DNA of 9,323 nt, taken from positions 1 to 9,323 of the forward strand of contig CAYRWY010000227.1 in the NCBI GenBank assembly GCA_964427955.1. Reading direction: 5' to 3'. The notes below the pieces were generated by a model that did not search any database, was not told the origin of the DNA, and was given only the letters and a program-made list of their open reading frames with translations. Shown here piece by piece: positions 1 through 5,903 of this stretch. The position numbers and the translations under genes are program-made. The DNA is from JACRBK01 sp964427955. GTDB taxonomy: Bacteria; Chloroflexota; Anaerolineae; Aggregatilineales; Aggregatilineaceae. Every line of letters starts with the position of its first letter. The first letter of the stretch is position 1.

Positions 1-1
1 T

Positions 2-562
2 TACACCTGGGGCGCGACGCTGCCCACCAGCGCGCACGGCAAGATCGTCGAGGGTATGTGCGTCGGCTGTCACATGGGGCCCACGCCCGGCATGGACAAC
101 AACGGCACGCCGGATGATGCCAGCGACGATAAGCCGCTGCCCGGCCACAACGAAATCGGCCAGCACAGCTTCGCGATGGTCAGTGCCGATGGCGTCGAGA
201 ACGTCGCCGTGTGCCAGCAGTGCCACGACGGCGCGACCAGCTTCGACTTCGAGTCCCGCACGGACTACGACGGCGACGGTACCGCCGAGACCGTCCAGGA
301 AGAAGTCGCCGGGCTGCGCGAGCTGCTGTGGGGAGCTTTGGAAAAAGCGGGCGTGACCAAGACCGATGCGCGCCCATTCTTCAAAGCGCCCGATAACGCC
401 GACGAGGCTATCTACGGTGCGCTGTGGAACTACTACTTCACCGAAGTGGAAGGCACCGCGGTCCACAACTTCCGCTACTCTATCGCGCTGCTGCAACTCA
501 GCTACGAAAAAGTCGCGGGCGAACCGGTGCCGAATGCGACCATCCTGCCGCCCAAGAGCTAG
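2..562 (+). CDS. Multiheme c-type cytochrome, C-terminal part (5' end outside window)
   Basis: The open frame runs into the window from the left, with the first full codon at base 2, so the start is missing and 186 residues are visible. Two canonical haem c motifs are seen: CVGCH (visible residues 20-24) and CQQCH (71-75). Isolated histidines in AHG (12), GQHSF (55) and VHNFRY (155) sit where distal haem ligands usually lie in multihaem reductase-like cytochromes. A stretch starting DYDGDG (88-93) resembles an EF-hand-type calcium loop. There is no C-terminal membrane segment, so the protein is presumably periplasmic or extracellular. The gene ends with TAG 72 bases before a NapC-type cytochrome on the same strand, so the two probably form an electron-transfer pair, as NrfA and NrfH do. 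The reaction and total haem number cannot be told from this fragment. Confidence 0.85.
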   Translation, partial: YTWGATLPTSAHGKIVEGMCVGCHMGPTPGMDNNGTPDDASDDKPLPGHNEIGQHSFAMVSADGVENVAVCQQCHDGATSFDFESRTDYDGDGTAETVQEEVAGLRELLWGALEKAGVTKTDARPFFKAPDNADEAIYGALWNYYFTEVEGTAVHNFRYSIALLQLSYEKVAGEPVPNATILPPKS

Positions 563-585
563 GCACCGCATCAACTGATTTTGTG

Positions 586-610
586 TAGGGGCGTAGCGTG
601 CTACGCCCTA
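586..610. repeat. Small palindromic repeat (GTAGGGGC family, copy 1)
   Basis: An almost perfect hairpin lies between the two cytochrome genes: arms TAGGGGCGTAGC (586-597) and GCTACGCCCTA (600-610), a two-base centre, and one extra G in the left arm. No T-run follows, so it is not a classical terminator. It has the same layout as the element at 9301-9323, with paired changes in the stem, which marks it as a dispersed repeat rather than a chance palindrome. In a transcript it could still form a stable hairpin between the two cistrons. Confidence 0.75.
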
Positions 611-634
611 ACCTAACGGTCTGAGGAGGGCCAT

Positions 635-2869
635 ATGAACCGACTCCGCCGCCTTTTGCTTCCCCCACCCGGCAGCTCTCGCTTACGCCGGCTGCTGTCC
701 GTTGGGTTGATTCTGGGCGTCCCTGTTTTCATCTTGTTGGCCATTCCGCCCGCCTGGGAATATAGCAACTCGGCGGATTTTTGCGGCAAAACCTGCCACA
801 CCATGCCGCCGGAGTACAGCACCTACATCGTATCCCCCCACGCCCGCGTGCCCTGCGTGGACTGCCACATCGGGCGGGACTGGATGGCCAAGCAGTTCGT
901 TCGCAAGACCGGCCACATGCACCTGCTGTGGGCGACGATCACCGGCGATTACACCTACCCGATCCGGATCAAGGATATGCGCCCGGCGCGCGAAACGTGC
1001 GAACGCTGCCATTTCCCGGAGAAATTCTCGGATGACAGCCTGCGCGTGATCCATCGCTACGCGGATGATGAACAGAATACCCCCTATGATCTCTACTTGT
1101 TGATGCATACAGGGGGTGGCAGCCAACGCCAGGGCCTGGGCCAGGGCATCCACTGGCACATCGAGAACAAGATCGACTACGTGGTGCTGGACAAAGAAGA
1201 ACAGCAGATTCCCTGGGTGCGGGTGCGTTACGCCGACGGGCGGACCGAAGAATACATGTCCACCACCAACCCGATCGACACCAGCGACCTGAGCCAGTAC
1301 ACCGTGCGCGAGATGGACTGCACCACCTGCCATAACCGCATTTCGCACCTGATCGACACGCCCGATAACCTGGTAGACGATGCGCTGCGCGTGGGCGACC
1401 TGGCGGTCGATATCCCGTTCATCCGCGCCCGCGCCGTCGAAGTGCTGTCCGGGACTTACGTCTCGACTTCAGACGCTCAAAAAGCGATTGCCGGGCTGGA
1501 AGACTACTACCGCACCACCTATCCTGACTTCTACGCCCAAAAGACGGACGAGGTGACGAAGGCCATCAGCGTGCTGCAAAAGATTTACAGTGACAACACC
1601 TATCCCGAACAGGAATTGGATTGGAGCACGCACCCGAACAACATCGGCCACCGCGACTCGCCGGGCTGCTTCCGCTGCCACGACGGCCAGCACGTCAACG
1701 CCGAACAGCAGGTGGTCCGGCTGGAATGCAACCTGTGTCACTCCATCCCGCAGGTGGTGCGCCCCGGCATGATCGAGCCGATGATGCCGCTCACCACCGG
1801 GATCGAGCCGTCGTCGCACCTGGATTCGACGTGGATCAAGCAGCACTATACCAACTTCGACGAGACGTGCTCGAACTGCCACTCGGTCGATAATGCGGGC
1901 GGCACGAGCGATACGACCTTCTGCTCGAACAGCGGCTGTCACGGCGTGGATTGGCGCTATGCCAACATCAGCGCCCCGGCGCTGGCGCAGGAACTCGGCA
2001 CGGAGCAGCAGCTCCCCGAAGCGACGCCCATCTCGGTCGCGCCGGGCGAGCAAGTCACTTACCAGACGCTCCAGCCGATCTTCCAGCAGAAGTGCAGCCA
2101 GTGTCACGGCGAAGCCCCCACCAAGGGCCTGCGGCTGATCACCTACGAGGGCATCATGACCGGCAGCCAGGATGGCCCGGTGGTCGTGCCCGGCGATCCC
2201 GACAGCAGCAAGATCATTACGATCCTGACCGGCGGACACTTCGCCAAGCTCACCGACGACGAAAATACACTGTTGCGCCAGTGGATCAGCGATGGCGCCC
2301 CGGAGGGTGAACCCGCCGCGCCTGAAGCAACGCCCGAACCTACCGCGTCCGAAGTGGAGGCGACCGCGGCTCCGGCAGTGCCGGGTGAGCCTGTCACCTA
2401 CGCCACGCTGCAACCGATCTTCGAGCAGACCTGTGGCCAGTGCCACGGCGCGACGCCGACCAAGGGCCTGCGCCTGATCACCTACGAGGGCATCATGGCA
2501 GGGAGCGAGGATGGCCCGGTGATCGTGTCCGGCGATCCCGATAGCAGCAAGATCATCGCGATCCTGACCGGCGGACACTTCGCCAAGCTCACCGACGAGC
2601 AGATGGCCCTGCTGCGCCAGTGGATCAGCGACGGTGCCCCGGAAGGCGCTGCGACTGCCGTCCCGACGGAAGCCAGCACGGCAGCGCCGACGCCGGAAGA
2701 GGTCAGCCCCCCGGCGGACGAAGAAGAAGAGGATTTCGTGCCGACCCTGGAACCGACTGAAGAACCGGCTCCGACGAACCCCCCGGCCAGTTCAGGCGCT
2801 TCGTTCTGGGCGGGCACCGCCACCCCGGCGGGTCCGGCCAACGCGTCCTTCTGGGCCGCGACGCCGTAA
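635..2869 (+). CDS. Membrane-anchored decaheme NapC/NirT-type cytochrome c with two C-terminal PSCyt1-like haem domains
   Basis: Start ATG 635 follows a strong GAGGAGG ribosome site (623-629). The protein has an Arg-rich N-terminus and one hydrophobic segment (about 21-40), giving a membrane anchor with the rest outside. The NapC/NirT-like region holds CGKTCHTM (50-57), CVDCH (74), CERCH (122) and CTTCH (229); CFRCH (345), CNLCH (365), CSNCH (412) and CSNSGCH (430-436) follow. Two 89-residue repeats (470-558 and 583-671) each carry one CxxCH (487, 600) and the GLRL...GDPDSSK...LLRQWISDGAPEG pattern of planctomycete-type cytochrome C (PSCyt1-like) domains. That makes ten putative haems, eight canonical. 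A Pro/Ala/Thr linker joins the repeats, and the tail is acidic and Pro-rich with two ASFWA motifs. Family knowledge suggests quinol oxidation and electron delivery to the upstream multihaem protein. It is far longer than the roughly 200-residue NapC/NrfH proteins, and its exact partner is unknown. Confidence 0.88.
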   Translation: MNRLRRLLLPPPGSSRLRRLLSVGLILGVPVFILLAIPPAWEYSNSADFCGKTCHTMPPEYSTYIVSPHARVPCVDCHIGRDWMAKQFVRKTGHMHLLWATITGDYTYPIRIKDMRPARETCERCHFPEKFSDDSLRVIHRYADDEQNTPYDLYLLMHTGGGSQRQGLGQGIHWHIENKIDYVVLDKEEQQIPWVRVRYADGRTEEYMSTTNPIDTSDLSQYTVREMDCTTCHNRISHLIDTPDNLVDDALRVGDLAVDIPFIRARAVEVLSGTYVSTSDAQKAIAGLEDYYRTTYPDFYAQKTDEVTKAISVLQKIYSDNTYPEQELDWSTHPNNIGHRDSPGCFRCHDGQHVNAEQQVVRLECNLCHSIPQVVRPGMIEPMMPLTTGIEPSSHLDSTWIKQHYTNFDETCSNCHSVDNAGGTSDTTFCSNSGCHGVDWRYANISAPALAQELGTEQQLPEATPISVAPGEQVTYQTLQPIFQQKCSQCHGEAPTKGLRLITYEGIMTGSQDGPVVVPGDPDSSKIITILTGGHFAKLTDDENTLLRQWISDGAPEGEPAAPEATPEPTASEVEATAAPAVPGEPVTYATLQPIFEQTCGQCHGATPTKGLRLITYEGIMAGSEDGPVIVSGDPDSSKIIAILTGGHFAKLTDEQMALLRQWISDGAPEGAATAVPTEASTAAPTPEEVSPPADEEEEDFVPTLEPTEEPAPTNPPASSGASFWAGTATPAGPANASFWAATP
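2042..2308 (+). repeat. Internal domain repeat 1 of the decaheme cytochrome
   Basis: This stretch encodes residues 470-558, the first of two 89-residue haem domains that match without gaps. By hand alignment 73 of 89 residues agree with copy 2. Long stretches around the KGLRLITYEGIM and ILTGGHFAKLTD blocks are also nearly identical at DNA level, which points to a tandem duplication that is recent or kept homogeneous. Confidence 0.9.
2381..2647 (+). repeat. Internal domain repeat 2 of the decaheme cytochrome
   Basis: This stretch encodes residues 583-671, offset from copy 1 by 339 bases. It keeps the CxxCH motif (CGQCH). Most of the 16 differences are conservative or fall beside the haem motif and in the DDENT/DEQMA helix. 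A 24-residue Pro/Ala/Thr/Glu linker separates the copies. Confidence 0.9.
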
Positions 2870-2888
2870 GCGATCCTTTGCCAGACTC

Positions 2889-2920
2889 AAAAGGGGCGGA
2901 TCCTCTTAAAGTCCGCCCCT
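2889..2920 (-). terminator. Rho-independent terminator of the GNAT gene
   Basis: Arms AGGGGCGGA (2892-2900) and TCCGCCCCT (2912-2920) form a 9-bp GC-rich stem with an 11-base loop. Read on the - strand it is followed by TTTT (2892-2889). The GNAT stop codon lies in the loop, so one arm is also coding sequence. On the + strand there is no T-run, so action on the convergent cytochrome transcript is less certain. Confidence 0.7.
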
Positions 2921-3430
2921 GGCGATCTCATCACCGGATAGCCACAGTTCAAAGACCAATTCGACCAGAGAGGACTTCCCGGTCAATTGGCTGCCGTCTT
3001 CCTCATGGCACAGTTTGAAGCCGAACTTCTCATAGAGATGGCGCGCGGCATCCAGTCCAGCAAAGGTCGTCAGGTAAATCCGTTTGAACGACTTTCGCTG
3101 GCAGAACGTGATAGCTTCGGTCATCAGACGGTTGCCCAGGCCCAAACCTTGATAAGCGGGATCAAGAATGAACCAGCGCAGGCGCGCCCCCAGGCCATCC
3201 GCGTCACTCCCATCGATGAATATCCCGCCGACGATGGTCCCCTGGACCTGCACAAACCAGGCTCCATCATGGGCGGGATCGAAACGGCTGAGAAAGGCCG
3301 CTAGTTCGGTGGCCACTTTCGCCTCAAAATACAACCCCAGGTCCCAGTGGGCCGCATAATAGGTCCCATGCAGTTCAGTGATCCGCCCCAGCGCCCCCGG
3401 AACATAACCGGTGAGTTTGATGTCGTCCAT
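2906..3430 (-). CDS. GNAT family N-acetyltransferase
   Basis: This 174-residue protein is a single GNAT domain and probably transfers an acetyl group from acetyl-CoA to an amine; the substrate is unknown. The acetyl-CoA site motif is seen as LRWFILDPAYQGLGLGNRL, with the Q-G-L-G-L-G core at about residues 94-99, followed by the typical AARHLYEKFGF segment near the end (about 128-138). The sequence resembles the GNAT half of MarR-GNAT fusion proteins, but no MarR part is present. I prefer the second ATG (3430), because AAGGA stands five bases before it; the ATG at 3436 would have almost no spacing and would add two residues. The gene diverges from the XRE regulator and may be controlled by it. 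Composition is visibly less GC-rich than the cytochrome gene beside it. Confidence 0.85.
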   Translation of the reverse strand: MDDIKLTGYVPGALGRITELHGTYYAAHWDLGLYFEAKVATELAAFLSRFDPAHDGAWFVQVQGTIVGGIFIDGSDADGLGARLRWFILDPAYQGLGLGNRLMTEAITFCQRKSFKRIYLTTFAGLDAARHLYEKFGFKLCHEEDGSQLTGKSSLVELVFELWLSGDEIARGGL

Positions 3431-3436
3431 ATCCAT

Positions 3437-3490
3437 CCTTTTACTTCAAATGATTACCTATTCACTTCTATGCTATTCTAAAGGGAGGCA
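3437..3490. promoter_or_regulatory. Divergent promoter region between GNAT and XRE genes
   Basis: This short AT-rich spacer must hold the promoters for both divergent genes. A direct repeat CTATTC (3458-3463 and 3473-3478, 15 bases apart) could be an operator for the XRE protein; this is inference. TGCTATTCT (3471-3479) resembles an extended -10 box for the + strand, but a transcript from it would begin inside the ribosome site, so I do not assign it. Confidence 0.4.
3484..3488 (+). promoter_or_regulatory. Ribosome binding site that decides the XRE start
   Basis: GGAGG is two bases from the TTG at 3491, which is too close, but eight bases from the GTG at 3497. It therefore favours GTG as the start codon. 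Confidence 0.6.
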
Positions 3491-3496
3491 TTGGAC

Positions 3497-4339
3497 GTGT
3501 CATTGACTCCTGAGTCGAATCCACTGAATATGAAAACATCAAACACTCCGGGTGGGAATCGGCTGCGCATCCTGCGTGAATACGATGGCCGGACACAGTT
3601 GGAGATTGAACTGGATGCTAACCTGGGAATCGGTTATTTGCAGCGGGTGGAAGCCGGTAAGGTGCAGCAGCCAGAGCGGGATACCCTGGAACGGATTCTA
3701 GCTGCGCTTGGCGCGCGCTACACAGAACGCCGCGATATTCTGGAGTTGTTCGGTTATGTGGTCGATACACCGCTACCCACCCCGGAGGAAATTCAAGACG
3801 CCGTAGAGGCTTACCACACCGAAATCAACCGGGCGGTCTTTCCCGCGTATCTGTTGGACTGTGCGCACCGCCTGTTGAGTTGGAACCCGGCTATTCCCAA
3901 GCTATTCCACATGGGGACTTCCACCGGTCGATTCGCTGTAGCTCAAGGGGTGTCGATGCTCCGGGTCATTTTCGATCCGGCCTATCAGGTGTCGCCCCGG
4001 ATTGTTAACCCCGAAGATTTTTTCCCGGCGCAGATTCGCGCGCTGCGCTATGAAATGCAGTGGTTCCGCGATGAAGCCTGGTATGGGGCACTCATTACTG
4101 AAATGCTTCAATATCCGCTCTTTGAGCACTACTGGCGGGAAGCAGAACATGGGCCAAGCTATCAGGTCGCGGGGCGTCCGTTGGTGTTATTCCAACTCGA
4201 CGCGCCTGAAACCGGGCTGCTCCAATTCCGGTTGATCTCCGAACCTTTCGCCCAAGACCGGCGCTTTAGAATTCTCTATTATCTTCCAGCCGAGCCGCAG
4301 ACCATGCAGCAGTGTTTGCGATGGCTTGATTCAAGCTGA
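3497..4339 (+). CDS. XRE-family transcriptional regulator with MmyB-like (MLTR) ligand-binding domain
   Basis: This 280-residue protein starts at GTG 3497, chosen by ribosome-site spacing; TTG 3491 or ATG 3530 are alternatives. Residues about 20-75 form a helix-turn-helix of the XRE type, with the LRILREYDGRTQLEIE and YLQRVEAGKV blocks and a following LERILAALGA helix. From about residue 98 the sequence fits the PAS-like MmyB/MLTR ligand-binding domain, with its DCAHRLLSWNPAIPKLF segment and the later MLQYPLFEHYWRE and RFRILYYLPA stretches. Such proteins are soluble repressors or activators of nearby genes, often the divergent one, so the GNAT gene is the likely target. The ligand is unknown. 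Base composition is lower in GC than the flanking cytochrome and glutamate dehydrogenase genes. Confidence 0.82.
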   Translation: MSLTPESNPLNMKTSNTPGGNRLRILREYDGRTQLEIELDANLGIGYLQRVEAGKVQQPERDTLERILAALGARYTERRDILELFGYVVDTPLPTPEEIQDAVEAYHTEINRAVFPAYLLDCAHRLLSWNPAIPKLFHMGTSTGRFAVAQGVSMLRVIFDPAYQVSPRIVNPEDFFPAQIRALRYEMQWFRDEAWYGALITEMLQYPLFEHYWREAEHGPSYQVAGRPLVLFQLDAPETGLLQFRLISEPFAQDRRFRILYYLPAEPQTMQQCLRWLDSS

Positions 4340-4383
4340 GGTTCGACTCGCCCCCAGCGCGGGTGACCACACCGTTCCTCAAC

Positions 4384-4422
4384 AAAAAAGAGGCGGACTT
4401 CAAGAGTCCGCCCCCCTTTTTT
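4384..4422. terminator. Bidirectional rho-independent terminator (XRE gene and gdhA)
   Basis: Stem GGCGGACT (4392-4399) and AGTCCGCC (4405-4412), loop TCAAG, is followed by six Ts (4417-4422) on the + strand. Six As before it (4384-4389) give a T-run on the - strand as well. It lies between two convergent genes, 45 bases after the XRE stop and 22 bases past the gdhA stop, so it probably serves both. Confidence 0.88.
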
Positions 4423-4443
4423 ATTCAATGCCAAACTGCCGGG

Positions 4444-5736
4444 TTAGGCCGAGAACAGCCCGCGCTTCTGGATCGCTTCGGCGACGCGCTGGACGGCCAG
4501 CAGGTAGACCGCCGAGCGCAGATCGACGTTGCGATCTTCCTTCATGGCCCACGCCTGCTCGATGCTCTTGGTCATCTTCTTGTGCAGTTGGGCGCGCACT
4601 TCCTCGACGTCCCAGAAATAGAACTGGAGGTCCTGCACCCACTCGAAGTAGGACACCGTCACGCCGCCCGCGTTCGCCAGGATGTCCGGCGCGACGACGA
4701 TCCCCTTGTCTTGCAGGATTTGATCGGCCTCGAAAGTCGTCGGGCCGTTCGCGCCTTCGACGATGACGCTGGCCCTGATGTCTTTGGCATTCTTGACCGT
4801 GATCTGGTTCTCGATGGCGCAGGGAGCCAGCACGTCGGTATCGAGCGTCAGCAGTTCGGCGTTGGTGATGTGCTCCACTTCGCCATTCTGCCCGTAGCCC
4901 TTGAGCAGGTGGCCGGGGCTGTGCTTGATGTACTCGTTGATGGCGGCGAGGTCCAGGCCCTTCGGGTTGTAGATCGCGTCGCCGATGTCGCTGATCGCCA
5001 GGATCTTGCAGCCGTATTCGCTGGCGAGAATGTTCGCCGCATAGTAGGCCACGTTGCCAAAGCCCTGCACGACCACGCGCGCGCCTTCGACCTTCTTGCC
5101 CAGTTTGTTCAGCAGCGCCACCGTGGTGATCGCCACGCCACGCCCGGTCGCTTCGGTGCGGCCTTCGCTGCCGCCCAGGATGATGGGCTTGCCGGTCGTG
5201 ATTTCGGGGCTGTAGTAGCCCTGGTGACTTGAGATCTCGTCCATGAACCAGGCCATCGTCTGTTCGTTGGTGTTCATGTCCGGCGCGGGGATATCGCGCT
5301 TGCCACCCAGGATGGGAGCGATCATCTTGGCAAAGCGGCGGGTCAGGCGCTCCAATTCATGCATCGAAAGCTGGGAAGGATCGACCGAAATACCACCTTT
5401 AGCACCGCCAAACGGCAGGTTCACGGCAGCGCATTTGAGCGTCATCAACATGGCGAGGGCGCGGACTTCTTCGATGTCCACATCGGGATGGTAGCGGATG
5501 CCACCCTTGCTCGGACCACGCGCCGCCGAGTGCTGCACCCGATAGCCCTTGAAGGTCGTCACGCGGCCATCATCCAATGCGATCGGGATGTTGACGCTAA
5601 GCTCAAGTTCGGGCTGCCGCATGATCGCGCAAATACCCTCGTCCAGTTCCAGGCGTTCGAAGGCCGTGTCGAACAGGGCGAGCGCTGTCGCTAACATGCT
5701 ATTTTTGGTTTCTAAAGGTTTAGTTGGTGCGACCAT
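4444..5736 (-). CDS. gdhA: Glutamate dehydrogenase (hexameric Glu/Leu/Phe/Val dehydrogenase family)
   Basis: This 430-residue cytoplasmic enzyme interconverts glutamate with 2-oxoglutarate and ammonium, using NAD(P). Its length fits the small hexameric class. The catalytic landmarks are all seen: GPSKGGIRYHP (K77), TLKCA (K101), PFGGAKGG with the catalytic lysine K113, PAPDMNT with D153, and the NAD(P) Rossmann motif GFGNVA (225-230). The C-terminal blocks EGANGPTT and ILANAGGVTVSYFEW are also intact. An acidic residue (D250) ends the second strand of the Rossmann fold; this hints at NAD but does not settle cofactor choice. Start ATG 5736 has AGGA seven bases upstream. The gene follows the cooC pair on the same strand after a 167-base gap and probably has its own promoter there. 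Leucine or other amino-acid dehydrogenases are less likely given length and motifs. Confidence 0.93.
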   Translation of the reverse strand: MVAPTKPLETKNSMLATALALFDTAFERLELDEGICAIMRQPELELSVNIPIALDDGRVTTFKGYRVQHSAARGPSKGGIRYHPDVDIEEVRALAMLMTLKCAAVNLPFGGAKGGISVDPSQLSMHELERLTRRFAKMIAPILGGKRDIPAPDMNTNEQTMAWFMDEISSHQGYYSPEITTGKPIILGGSEGRTEATGRGVAITTVALLNKLGKKVEGARVVVQGFGNVAYYAANILASEYGCKILAISDIGDAIYNPKGLDLAAINEYIKHSPGHLLKGYGQNGEVEHITNAELLTLDTDVLAPCAIENQITVKNAKDIRASVIVEGANGPTTFEADQILQDKGIVVAPDILANAGGVTVSYFEWVQDLQFYFWDVEEVRAQLHKKMTKSIEQAWAMKEDRNVDLRSAVYLLAVQRVAEAIQKRGLFSA

Positions 5737-5903
5737 AATCTAGTCCTGTCTCCTCATAAACATTTTACGGCGGGAACTCACCGTTCTTAGTTGAATCGTA
5801 GCATTAGGCCCAAATAAAGCCAACCCTCAACATGTCACAAATTCAGGGTGATTTTTGTGCATAATATCTCAAAAGGATGGCATTTGGGCCTACCGCCGCA
5901 CGT
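5737..5903 (-). promoter_or_regulatory. gdhA upstream region with candidate promoter and operator
   Basis: This AT-rich spacer separates cooC from gdhA. On the - strand, TTGTGA (5841-5836) followed after 17 bases by TTATTT is a weak -35/-10 candidate. An imperfect inverted repeat, ATGTCACAAA (5832-5841) with TTTGTGCAT (5854-5862), overlaps this -35 and could bind a regulator. Both readings are inference from short motifs. Confidence 0.35.
5805..5892. repeat. 11-bp perfect inverted repeat between cooC and gdhA
   Basis: TAGGCCCAAAT (5805-5815) and ATTTGGGCCTA (5882-5892) are exact reverse complements, 66 bases apart. Similarity continues beyond a three-base gap (GCCAACC against GCCATCC). The right arm starts 11 bases after the cooC stop. 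It may be a long-loop hairpin or a pair of binding sites. Confidence 0.55.

Noticed and set aside
1469..2578. 369-residue open frame on the - strand
   Set aside because: Antisense to the decaheme cytochrome. Its own internal repeat merely mirrors the duplicated haem domains.
3471..3479. Extended -10 box TGCTATTCT for the XRE gene
   Set aside because: A start six to seven bases downstream would fall within the ribosome site and leave almost no leader.
4363..5232. 289-residue open frame on the + strand
   Set aside because: Antisense to gdhA and begins inside the bidirectional terminator.
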